Source: Flavobacteriales bacterium (lineage in GTDB: Bacteria > Bacteroidota > Bacteroidia > Flavobacteriales > JADGDT01). Taken from it: DNA of 7,061 nt. The notes under the pieces were generated by a model. It worked only from the letters and a program-made list of their open reading frames with translations. It did not search any database and had not been told where the DNA came from. Both the position numbers and the translations under genes were made by a program. The DNA is taken from assembly GCA_023145275.1 (NCBI GenBank), contig JAGLEB010000014.1, positions 1-7,061 on the forward strand, written 5' to 3'. How positions within the stretch are numbered: the first letter of the stretch is position 1; every line of letters starts with the position of its first letter. Of the stretch, positions 1 through 6,881 are shown in pieces.

Positions 1-53
1 GTGATAACAGCGTGTGTTTATTAGTCGTAATAGACCTTTCGGCTCGGCTATCC

Positions 54-145
54 ATGACGACTTTGTGTTTGTCTCTCAAAGTCGCAGAGTCGCAATGCGT
101 ATTTCACTTAGCGCCTTAGCGACTTTGCGAGATTCAAATCGTCAT
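54..145. repeat. Imperfect palindromic intergenic element
   Basis: A nested inverted repeat in a locally GC-richer patch. The core arms are 72-85 and 119-132, matching at 13 of 14 positions (core CAAAGTCGC / GCGACTTTG). Pairing continues imperfectly inward to about 93/111, leaving a loop near 94-110. An outer 7-bp pair, ATGACGA (54-60) with TCGTCAT (139-145), closes the element. CGACTTTG also occurs at 58-65, so the word is present three times in alternating orientation (58-65 +, 77-84 -, 120-127 +) and alternative hairpins are possible. The composition differs from the AT-rich DNA on both sides. The GCGCCTTAGCGACTTTGCGAG wording resembles repeats I recall from Bacteroidota intergenic regions. 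That resemblance is from memory, and copy number cannot be judged from one window. Confidence 0.6.
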
Positions 146-423
146 TAGCTCATTGGAGTTTTTAGAAAAAAAAACTTACGCATCAAGGTGACGATGTACT
201 AATTTTGTGAGTTTTATAAAATGAGAACACCAAAGAAGATCATTTCAATATCTAATTGGTATTACTTATGGAATGTGTATTTTTATTGATAACTTGGGTT
301 CGTTAATTGTTTGAGTGATGAAAGTTGCATTTTGTCCTAAATGATTTAACGTGTAATCGGTGGTAATCATCTTGAAAATACCATCCCTAGTCTAAAAATT
401 TTATCCTTTACGAATTGACTTTA
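146..423. other. AT-rich intergenic region with no recognisable gene
   Basis: I see no coding region here. The longest ATG-started frame I found on the + strand is 22 codons (221-289), with no convincing ribosome binding site. A small hairpin is possible at 359-385 (GGTGGTA with TACCATC, 13-nt loop), but no T-run follows it, so it is not a good terminator. An A9 tract lies at about 166-174. No tRNA, rRNA or riboswitch was recognised. The stretch most likely serves as a spacer and upstream regulatory region for the operon starting at 484. Confidence 0.5.
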
Positions 424-431
424 TATATTTG
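424..431 (+). promoter_or_regulatory. Candidate Bacteroidota -7 promoter box
   Basis: TATATTTG matches the TAnnTTTG -7 consensus of the primary sigma factor in Bacteroidota. Transcription would start near 437-440, giving a leader of about 45 nt before the ATG at 484. A clear TTG -33 element about 19 bp upstream is missing; the nearest TTG, at 415-417, is far too close. The region is AT-rich, so a chance match is quite possible. It is the best-placed match to the consensus I found upstream of the operon. Confidence 0.4.
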
Positions 432-483
432 AAGAGTTAAAGTGTTTATATGTGCTTTGACGATATAACCAAGAAAGATAAAT

Positions 484-1314
484 ATGAAAGTAAAAGCACT
501 TTTAAGCTTATTGATAATGTTTACAGTATCATTTTCAGTAAGCGCCCAGACAATTTCAAAATTAAATGTACAGGGGTTTCACGCCAATTTCACTCCTGAT
601 GGTAAGAATATCATTTTCACATCATCAAATTATGAAGGACTAAAGAAACTTAATGTAAATACTTCTACTGTTGAGGTATTAAACAGAGAAGCTGGGGCGG
701 GATATAATCCTATTGTTGGAGATGATAGAGTTTTCTTTAAAACGAATAAAAATAAGCAAGAAGTACTAGAACTTGATTATAAAACTCAATCTTTAAAAAA
801 GTACAGTTCTACTAATTCAGCAATAGTTTTTTTTGAGAATAGTAATTTGAAAAAGAACAATAGCAATCTACCAATTCAAGCAAAATCAAGTAGCGATTTA
901 TCTTCAGTAGAATTGATTTATGCTGATGGATTATCTAATCTTATTAATATTGAAAAGTATAAAAATAAGGTTTGGGTTTCTCTATCGCCAGATAGAACAA
1001 AGATTCTTTATACTGTTGTAGGTCAGAAAACATTTATTACTGATTTAGAAGGAAATACAATTGCTAGTTTAGATAGGACTGAATCTCCAAAATGGGCTAA
1101 TGATAACACTATAGTTTACATGCTTACATCAGAGAATTTAGACTATATCACTGATGGGGATATCTATTCTTACAGTCTAAATACAAAGAAAATCACTTCC
1201 CTAACAAGTAAGTTTAGCGATGTTGCTTTATACCCTGCTATGTCAGTCGATGAGGGTAAGGTTGTTTTCAATAACGATCAAGGAGAATTATTCCTTATTA
1301 ATTTGACAAAATAA
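484..1314 (+). CDS. Secreted PD40/TolB-like beta-propeller protein
   Basis: A 276-aa exported protein predicted to fold as a beta-propeller. Residues 1-21 form a signal peptide (Lys2/Lys4, hydrophobic core, cleavage after SVSA21 before Gln22). The mature part repeats the PD40 pattern of an 'SPDG-like turn, then a hydrophobic strand'. Clear units are residues 32-57 (NFTPDGKNIIF), 73-110 (VGDDRVFF), 163-198 (LSPDRTKILY), 201-243 (WANDNTIVY) and 247-276 (SVDEGKVVF). Residues 111-157 are a weaker unit rich in Asn, Ser and Lys. About 255 mature residues would suit a compact six-bladed propeller; this is inferred. The TolB N-terminal domain, a lipobox and a T9SS tail are all absent, so a soluble periplasmic protein is most likely. 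The purine stretch AAGAAAG before the ATG is a weak ribosome site. The stop lies 6 nt before the giant peptidoglycan hydrolase gene, which implies co-transcription. PD40 propellers usually bind proteins or ligands; an enzymatic role is not indicated. The exact function is unknown. Confidence 0.85.
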   Translation: MKVKALLSLLIMFTVSFSVSAQTISKLNVQGFHANFTPDGKNIIFTSSNYEGLKKLNVNTSTVEVLNREAGAGYNPIVGDDRVFFKTNKNKQEVLELDYKTQSLKKYSSTNSAIVFFENSNLKKNNSNLPIQAKSSSDLSSVELIYADGLSNLINIEKYKNKVWVSLSPDRTKILYTVVGQKTFITDLEGNTIASLDRTESPKWANDNTIVYMLTSENLDYITDGDIYSYSLNTKKITSLTSKFSDVALYPAMSVDEGKVVFNNDQGELFLINLTK

Positions 1315-1320
1315 GAAGAC

Positions 1321-4300
1321 ATGAAAAAAATATACTCAATAATATTTGCAGTTTTATTACCGTTGTTGACTTTTGCTCAACAACACCAATATTCTGAATT
1401 GCCCAAGTTGCTGGATGATAAAAAACTTTGTTTAGATCCAGGACATGGTGGACACGATGGCGATGATAGAGAGATTTATTTAGGTTATGGACTTACATTT
1501 TGGGAGTCAGATGGTAATTTCTTTCAAGCAAACTTTGCAGCAGAAATACTTGAGAGTCTTGGAGCTGAAGTAAAAGTTACTAGATATACAAACGATTCAC
1601 ACGATGTTAATCGCCAACCTTCTTTATCAGAGCGCGTAGCTATAGGAAATGCTTTTGATGCAGATTTCTTTCATTCTATACATACAAATGCGGGTAGCGG
1701 AACAGCTAATTATACTTCTGTTTATCAGCATAAGAACACTAGTGTTTACACACCAGAGCAAAATAAGATGAGTAAGATTATGAACAATGTTATTTTTGAT
1801 GTTGTTTATACTACTGGTAAATATGATAAGTCTGCAAATTTCGGTGTGTTGAGAGGAAATAATCAGCCTGCTGTGCTTACTGAAGCTTGTATGCACGATT
1901 ACATTAAAGAGGGAAGACGTTTAAATAACGATAGGTATAAAATGGCAATGGCATATTCGTATGTACGTGGTTATTTAGAGTTTTACGATGCTGGTGTTTT
2001 TCCTTATGGTGAAATTGGTGGTAGAATATTCTACAAATATGGTTATAAGCCTGTAGGTTTCAATCCTAATAACTACGATCATGGCGAAGAAGTAAATCAA
2101 GCAAAAGTTACTTTGTATAAAAGTGGAGTTGAACTTGATTCGCAGTACACTGATAGAGCTTATGATGGGTACTACTTTTTCGATATGCTCGAAGAAGGTG
2201 ATTACACTATAAAAATTGAGAAAGACGGAATGCCTACTCAAACAGAAGTTGTTACTGTTGTAAAAGGTAGTTTAGCTAAAAAAGATATAGTTTTCGATCA
2301 AAGCCCAGTTGTTGAAACTAGCAACGCTCCAGAGCTTGTTTTTGTAGGTCAACCAGAAAATGGTGGTAATGGTGTTTCTGCTAAGTGGATAAAAAGCAAA
2401 ATTGATGGATTAGTAGGCTACAAATTGTATTGGTCTTCCGATTTATTAAATTGGAAATTAGTTGCCGATGAATCTACATTGACAGCTGATGTACCAACTA
2501 CTAGAAATGTAGTTTCTATAAATATTGAAGATGTTTCTGATTTTATTGATACTCCTACAGCAGAAGCTAAGTATTTCAAAGTTGTTGCAATAGGTACTGT
2601 TACAAGTTCTGATAGTGAGATATATGTAAAATCTAAATTATCGGGTGCCAAAAAAGTTTTAATTGCTGATGCTTTTCAAAGTAAAACAGGAGATATTCAA
2701 ATTGATGAATCTATTGCAAGAGGGTATTTGAATTCTCTATCTAAGATTTCGTCAATTGGGTCTATATCTACAATTAATTCTGATAGAATTTGGGATTCTT
2801 ATCTTGATATTAATGATTACGATATTATTGTTTGGGTATTAGCAAACGAAAAAACAGAGGACGAAAATTTTTCTTTGAAAGAGACTGTTTTTGTTAAGAA
2901 ATTTTTAGAGCAAGGCGGGAAAATTATTGTATCAGGTTCCGATGTTGGTTATGATATGATAATTAATGGAAAGAGAAATTCTGAACAAAATTTTTACACA
3001 GATTATTTGAAGGCAAAATGTTCTGCTGATTATTCAGGAACTACAGGTACAGGAATAGGAGTAGATGGTACTTACCTTGAAGGCGTGAATTTAAATTTTG
3101 CATCTGATGCTCTTAAATATCCTACTGACGAGATTACACCTTGGGGTGGTTCGGAAGTAATTTTAAAAGATGAAAATGGTAAAGATGTTGCTGTGGCATA
3201 TTCTGGTGTTTACGGAACTTCAATTGTAGTTGGAAGACTTGCATATTTCGCATTCCCATTGGAATCACTATCACAATCGCAGTTAGATAATGTTATTGAA
3301 AAAACATTCGATTATTTCGATGAGTTTGTTCTACCACCACCACCACCAAAACCTGAAGTTTCCGAAATTCTCGCAGTTGAAGCTAATTCTGGTAATGATG
3401 GTGTAGTAGTTAGATGGACAAAATCTACTAATAAATATATAGCAGGATACAATGTTTATTTTGCAGAAGCAGGTAGTCCTGACTCTTGGAAATTAGCAGT
3501 TGCCTATGATAATGTAGATGCGACATCAAGAAGTGTAGAAATTAAATTTTCTTCTTTTGTTGATGCTCCAATAGATGAGTCTAATTTAAGATTTAAAACA
3601 ACTGCTGTTGCTTTTTCTAACGAACAAGCTGTTGAGGGAGATGAAAGTGATGTTTTATGTTTAGCTAAACACCGTGGCATTCTTGATGTACTTGTTGTTG
3701 ATGGTTTTGATAGAACTTACAGTGGTTTTGATGGCTCTATTAATTTATTAGAAGTACAGACTAACGTTTTAATCAAGAATGAGTTAATTAGATCAGTATC
3801 TACTTGTCCTAACGAAGGAATAACAAAAGTAGGAGGAGTTGATTTAACTAAATATCACACTGTAATTTGGATATCTGGAGAAGAATCTACACAAGAAGAA
3901 ACTTTCTCTGACGACGAACAGATTAAGGTGAAAGCTTACCTCGAAAATGGAGGAGCATTGTTTGTTAGTGGTGCTGAAATAGGTTGGGATTTAGGGAAAA
4001 AAGGTTCTGATTCCGATAAACTTTTTTATGCGAATTATCTTAAAGCTAACTTTGTAAACGATGGTAGCTCAGATTATAAAACAGCTAATGGTGTTTCAGG
4101 TTCATTGTTTGATGGTGTTCAGTTTGAATTTTCAAAACTGTGGAGTGCTAACTATCCTGATGTAATTAGTGCAGTTAGTGGTGCCGAAAATGTATTCACA
4201 TATACCGATGGAGTTTATTCGGGAGTATCTTATAAAGGAAAATTTGGAGCCTCAGATAAAACAGGAGGTGTTGTTTATTTAAGCTTCCCAATAGAAACAG

Positions 4301-6861
4301 CCGAAGCTGCAGATTTAGAAATAGTACATAATAATATATTAGAATACTTTCAGGAATTAGCCAAAAATACTGCCCCATTTGCTAAAAATGATAAAGCCCA
4401 AGCAATTAGTGAAACATCAGTAGAGATTGATGTGCTTACTAATGATGTTGATGGAGATGACGATATAGAAAAATCTACTGTTACTATTGTACGTGATCCT
4501 TTAAATGGTGTTGCATCGGTATTAAATGGAATGATAAATTATACTTCTAATCCTGGATTTGTAGGGAATGATACTCTTTCGTATACAGTTGCAGATGCTA
4601 CAGGAAAAGTGTCTTCAATAGCTATTGTTGCTATAAAAATTATTCAAGGTTCAGGTTTGCCTCACGAATTAGAGGTTGATGCTAATCATCCTAAAAGAGA
4701 TATGAGAGCTGTTTTTCTGGCTACTGTTAGTAACTTAGATTGGCCATTTAGTAGTGGTAATAGCGCTGAGAAGCAACAGTCAAATTTAATAGCTATTCTC
4801 AAGAAATTTGAAGATGCAAATGTGAATACAGTAATGTTCCAAGCACGTCCTGCAGCTGATGTCTTATATAAGTCTACTATTGAGCCATGGTCAACCGTAC
4901 TTACTGGTACACAAGGTCAAGATCCAGGTTATGACCCTCTACAGTTTGCAATAGATGAGTCACATAGTAGAGGAATGGAGTTGCATGCATGGGTTAATCC
5001 ATACAGAACATATGCTGGTAAAAGTTCTACAGTAGGAACCGGAAATCCATCAGCAATGCAAATTGAAAATAAGCACCCCGAATGGATATTAGTATCAAAT
5101 CAAGGTAGACATATTCTAAATCCAGGTATTCCAGAGGTAATAGATTATGTAGTTTCTGTAGTTGATGAATTAGCTAGAAACTATGATGTTGATGGAATTC
5201 ATTTCGATGATTATTTTTATTTCTACGAAGGAACTCCCGATGCTTTGGATGATGCTGAGTTTGCAGCTAACAATCCTAATGGTCTAGCTAAAGATGATTG
5301 GCGTAGAGCTAATGTAGATAAATTGATGGATGCTGTAAATATTAAGATTCAAGAAATTAATGTTGAGCAAAAGAAGAATATAATTTTTGGAATTTCTCCT
5401 TTTGGTATCTGGAAGAATGGTGTTCCAGAAGGTATTTCGGGAATGGACTCTTACAGTGTTATTTTTGCTGATCCTATTTCTTGGTTAGAGAAAGGTTATG
5501 TAGATTATTTAGCACCACAGTTATATTGGAAAATAGGAGGAGCACAAGATTACGATAAACTTTCTAATTGGTGGAACGATAAAGTAGCTGAACACGGAAG
5601 ATATAATATGCCTTCACAGGGATTGTACAGATTAAAAGATAGCAATTGGTCTTCTCAAGAAATTATAGATCAGATTGCGCTAAACAGGAAAGAGGAAAAT
5701 AAAAATACTCTAGGACAGATATTCTTTAGAGCTTTAAACTTAGCTCGTAATGATAAAAGAATAATTAACGAACTAAAGAAAAGTTCATTCCAATATCCTT
5801 CAATTTCTGCTAGTTACATTTGGAAAGAAGATGTTGCACCTAATAAACCAGAATCATTAGTTTATTCTGATGGTGAGTTGTCATGGTCTAAACCCTCTTT
5901 TGCATCTGATAGCGATACTGCTCGTAGATATGTTGTTTATAGATTCAACAGTATGGAAGAGCTTATCACTGATAAACACAACGGACGTAGAATTGTTGCT
6001 GTGTCTGGCGAAACTTCGATTGTTGTTCCTGACTCATGGTTGAATTATGGCGAGAATTTTTTATGTGTTTCTGCACTTGATAAGAATAATAATGAAAGTG
6101 TGCTTAGCAACGTTGTAGTTATTGATAATAGACCTGAGTATTGTGATGTTAAAGGAAAAGATTCTTCTTCTGAATGGATAGAGAAAGTTAAGTTTTTCAA
6201 TGTAGAGAACAAAAGTGGAAACAATAACGGTTATGCTGATTTCACTAATAAAAAGTTTTATTTAAGAGTTGGTGCTGAAACTGAAATAGTATTATCACCC
6301 GGATTTAGTGGGGCTTCGTTAAGTCAGCACTGGAAAGTGTTTATTGATCTCAATAACGATGGTGATTTTTCTGATAATGGAGAAACTATTCTTGCAACTA
6401 CAAGTTCAAGGGAGACTGATGTGAAAAAGTTTATTTCATTACCTCTTAGTACAAAGGAAGGTGTTTTCAGAATGAGAATCATGATGGAAGGTACTTCTTC
6501 GTCAAATAATATTGATGCATGTACTGATATTGAAAAAGGAGAAGTTGAAGATTATCTGGTTGTTCTTTCAAGAGATGAATTGTCTAACGATGACTTATCA
6601 TTAAACGAAATTGAAGGAGCAGTATTTCCAAATCCATTCTCTGAACAATTAAACTTTACTTTGCAATCCGAGAAAAGTGAGGAAGTTGAGTTAGCGGTTT
6701 ACAGTTTTACGGGACAGATAATTTTTAATAAGAAGTTTAATAAAACAGTTGGTGAAAATAATTTCACAATAAATTCATCTTCATGGTCACAAGGAGTATA
6801 TTTACTTTTAGTGAGAGACGAAAGTGGACGGAAAACTGTTTATGAGTTGATTAAGAAATAG
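1321..6861 (+). CDS. Giant T9SS-secreted amidase-GHL10 peptidoglycan hydrolase
   Basis: An 1846-aa multidomain exoenzyme, several times the length of stand-alone amidases or GHL10 proteins. Domains in order: signal peptide 1-19 (TFA19|Gln20); Amidase_3 zinc amidase about 35-223; carboxypeptidase-regulatory-like beta domain about 230-325; FnIII about 336-442; Rossmann/GATase-like domain 443-669; Pro672-676 hinge; second FnIII 677-782; second Rossmann-like domain 787-1014; Big_9/cadherin-like Ig 1016-1108 (IDVLTNDVDGDDD, FVGNDTLSYTV); GHL10 barrel about 1127-1500; FnIII about 1505-1600; GEVED 1607-1749; T9SS type A sorting domain about 1765-1846. The amidase should cut the MurNAc-L-Ala bond and GHL10 the glycan backbone. 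The start is set by the signal peptide and by AGAAG 4 nt upstream, only 6 nt after the propeller gene's stop. The frame is intact and both active sites look complete. Automatic names such as 'xanthan lyase' or 'family 10 glycosylhydrolase' would each describe only part of it. Domain calls are strong; the substrate is inferred. Confidence 0.9.
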   Translation: MKKIYSIIFAVLLPLLTFAQQHQYSELPKLLDDKKLCLDPGHGGHDGDDREIYLGYGLTFWESDGNFFQANFAAEILESLGAEVKVTRYTNDSHDVNRQPSLSERVAIGNAFDADFFHSIHTNAGSGTANYTSVYQHKNTSVYTPEQNKMSKIMNNVIFDVVYTTGKYDKSANFGVLRGNNQPAVLTEACMHDYIKEGRRLNNDRYKMAMAYSYVRGYLEFYDAGVFPYGEIGGRIFYKYGYKPVGFNPNNYDHGEEVNQAKVTLYKSGVELDSQYTDRAYDGYYFFDMLEEGDYTIKIEKDGMPTQTEVVTVVKGSLAKKDIVFDQSPVVETSNAPELVFVGQPENGGNGVSAKWIKSKIDGLVGYKLYWSSDLLNWKLVADESTLTADVPTTRNVVSINIEDVSDFIDTPTAEAKYFKVVAIGTVTSSDSEIYVKSKLSGAKKVLIADAFQSKTGDIQIDESIARGYLNSLSKISSIGSISTINSDRIWDSYLDINDYDIIVWVLANEKTEDENFSLKETVFVKKFLEQGGKIIVSGSDVGYDMIINGKRNSEQNFYTDYLKAKCSADYSGTTGTGIGVDGTYLEGVNLNFASDALKYPTDEITPWGGSEVILKDENGKDVAVAYSGVYGTSIVVGRLAYFAFPLESLSQSQLDNVIEKTFDYFDEFVLPPPPPKPEVSEILAVEANSGNDGVVVRWTKSTNKYIAGYNVYFAEAGSPDSWKLAVAYDNVDATSRSVEIKFSSFVDAPIDESNLRFKTTAVAFSNEQAVEGDESDVLCLAKHRGILDVLVVDGFDRTYSGFDGSINLLEVQTNVLIKNELIRSVSTCPNEGITKVGGVDLTKYHTVIWISGEESTQEETFSDDEQIKVKAYLENGGALFVSGAEIGWDLGKKGSDSDKLFYANYLKANFVNDGSSDYKTANGVSGSLFDGVQFEFSKLWSANYPDVISAVSGAENVFTYTDGVYSGVSYKGKFGASDKTGGVVYLSFPIETAEAADLEIVHNNILEYFQELAKNTAPFAKNDKAQAISETSVEIDVLTNDVDGDDDIEKSTVTIVRDPLNGVASVLNGMINYTSNPGFVGNDTLSYTVADATGKVSSIAIVAIKIIQGSGLPHELEVDANHPKRDMRAVFLATVSNLDWPFSSGNSAEKQQSNLIAILKKFEDANVNTVMFQARPAADVLYKSTIEPWSTVLTGTQGQDPGYDPLQFAIDESHSRGMELHAWVNPYRTYAGKSSTVGTGNPSAMQIENKHPEWILVSNQGRHILNPGIPEVIDYVVSVVDELARNYDVDGIHFDDYFYFYEGTPDALDDAEFAANNPNGLAKDDWRRANVDKLMDAVNIKIQEINVEQKKNIIFGISPFGIWKNGVPEGISGMDSYSVIFADPISWLEKGYVDYLAPQLYWKIGGAQDYDKLSNWWNDKVAEHGRYNMPSQGLYRLKDSNWSSQEIIDQIALNRKEENKNTLGQIFFRALNLARNDKRIINELKKSSFQYPSISASYIWKEDVAPNKPESLVYSDGELSWSKPSFASDSDTARRYVVYRFNSMEELITDKHNGRRIVAVSGETSIVVPDSWLNYGENFLCVSALDKNNNESVLSNVVVIDNRPEYCDVKGKDSSSEWIEKVKFFNVENKSGNNNGYADFTNKKFYLRVGAETEIVLSPGFSGASLSQHWKVFIDLNNDGDFSDNGETILATTSSRETDVKKFISLPLSTKEGVFRMRIMMEGTSSSNNIDACTDIEKGEVEDYLVVLSRDELSNDDLSLNEIEGAVFPNPFSEQLNFTLQSEKSEEVELAVYSFTGQIIFNKKFNKTVGENNFTINSSSWSQGVYLLLVRDESGRKTVYELIKK
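1423..1989 (+). other. Amidase_3 catalytic domain (residues 35-223)
   Basis: All signature elements of zinc N-acetylmuramoyl-L-alanine amidases are present. DPGHGG carries zinc ligand His42. Glu62 begins the E-x3-N motif (Asn66). TRYTND and LSERVAIGNAFDAD precede SIHTNA with zinc ligand His121. Glu188 in AVLTEAC is in the place of the catalytic glutamate. An extra segment of about 15-20 residues (45-61, GHDGDDREIY onward) sits between HGG and Glu62. The usual 'E-x-G-F-x-S-N' ending is replaced by E188-A-C-M-H-D. This variant resembles Bacteroidota secreted amidases of multidomain proteins rather than AmiA/B/C. No inhibitory helix or AMIN targeting domain is visible, so control would have to come from secretion or from a partner protein. 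Confidence 0.9.
2326..3327 (+). repeat. Internal duplication copy 1: FnIII + Rossmann-like
   Basis: Residues 336-669, first of two homologous modules. After an FnIII domain (GYKLYWSSDLLNWKL), an alpha/beta domain starts at KKVLIADAF, continues through YDIIVWVLANE (500-510), FLEQGGKIIVSGSDVGYDM (528-546) and NFYTDYLKA, and ends with AYFAFPLESL (641-650). The fold pattern resembles ThuA/GATase1-like flavodoxin-type domains, but no obvious Cys nucleophile or catalytic triad is visible. This copy has lost the DGFDR motif seen in copy 2 (here DAFQS). It could be structural or glycan-binding; the function is not known. The similarity is at protein level, with no long identical DNA, so the duplication looks old. 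Confidence 0.75.
3334..3348 (+). repeat. (CCA)5 microsatellite coding a Pro5 hinge
   Basis: Five consecutive CCA codons encode Pro672-676, followed by Lys-Pro. The stretch sits exactly between the two duplicated modules, consistent with a stiff interdomain linker. Five prolines in a row are a known ribosome-stalling context that needs EF-P. Because the tract is made of identical triplets, slippage would change linker length without shifting the frame. Confidence 0.85.
3349..4362 (+). repeat. Internal duplication copy 2: FnIII + Rossmann-like
   Basis: Residues 677-1014, homologous to copy 1 at 336-669. Matching landmarks: FnIII with AGYNVYFAEAG; LVVDGFDRTY (793-802) at the start of the alpha/beta domain; YHTVIWISGEE (845-855) against YDIIVWVLANE; YLENGGALFVSGAEIGWDL (874-892) against FLEQGGKIIVSGSDVGYDM; LFYANYLKAN against NFYTDYLKA; and VYLSFPIETA against AYFAFPLESL. 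It keeps the VDGFDR motif, so it is probably closer to the ancestral form. Its role is unknown. Confidence 0.75.
4699..5820 (+). other. GHL10 (DUF187) glycosyl hydrolase domain, DigH-like
   Basis: Residues about 1127-1500 form a TIM-barrel glycosidase of the GHL10 family, which includes E. coli DigH/YddW and B. subtilis YngK. Family landmarks in order: RAVFLATVSNLDWP (1129-1142); MFQARPAADVLYKS with Arg1176 and Asp1180; the LHAWVNPYR strand at 1221-1229 (His1222, Asn1226); HPEWIL; ILNPGIPEV; DGIHFDDYFY at 1291-1300, with acidic Asp1296/Asp1297 probably in the active site; FGISPFGIWKN; YVDYLAPQLYWKIG; and FFRALNL. No core element is missing. DigH acts on peptidoglycan glycans without stem peptides. 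That substrate is inferred here, helped by the amidase in the same chain. Other polysaccharides remain possible because GHL10 is broad and thinly characterised. Confidence 0.85.
6139..6858 (+). other. GEVED domain and T9SS type A sorting domain
   Basis: Residues 1607-1749 match the GEVED domain: opening Tyr1607-Cys1608, the acidic turn DLNNDGDFSDNGE (1676-1688, a plausible calcium site), RMRIMME (1717-1723), Cys1734 and the closing GEVEDYLV (1740-1747). Cys1608 and Cys1734 probably form a disulfide. Residues about 1765-1846 are the C-terminal sorting domain: FPNPF (1769-1773), LAVYSFTGQII (1791-1801), SWSQGVYLLLV (1821-1831) and a basic end, KTVYELIKK. Such tails direct proteins across the outer membrane through T9SS and are normally removed, leaving the cargo released or bound to the surface. 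Confidence 0.88.
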
Positions 6862-6881
6862 TCGAATTAATTTTGTTTAGT

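Noticed and set aside
3..118. Open frame entering from the left edge and ending in the palindrome
   Set aside because: Its codons run through the inverted-repeat element, and the translation shows no domain or natural composition. It more likely reflects the GC-richer repeat than the tail of a gene.
221..289. 22-codon ATG-started reading frame (MRTPKKII...) in the upstream region
   Set aside because: Very short, with no convincing ribosome site or recognisable peptide type, in AT-rich DNA where such frames arise by chance.
359..385. Small hairpin GGTGGTA / TACCATC
   Set aside because: The stem is short, includes a G-U pair, and has no T-run after it. It does not stand out from chance.
1627..2651. 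Antisense open frames of 77-89 codons opposite the amidase and first FnIII region
   Set aside because: They lie wholly within a convincing sense gene and lack domains or ribosome sites. They are explained by sense-strand codon composition.
2326..4362. Recent DNA-level duplication or assembly artefact
   Set aside because: The two modules are similar only as proteins; no long identical DNA stretch was seen, so the duplication is old and real.
1321..6861. Annotation as xanthan lyase or golvesin-type protein
   Set aside because: No polysaccharide lyase or golvesin domain could be recognised. The visible catalytic domains are Amidase_3 and GHL10.
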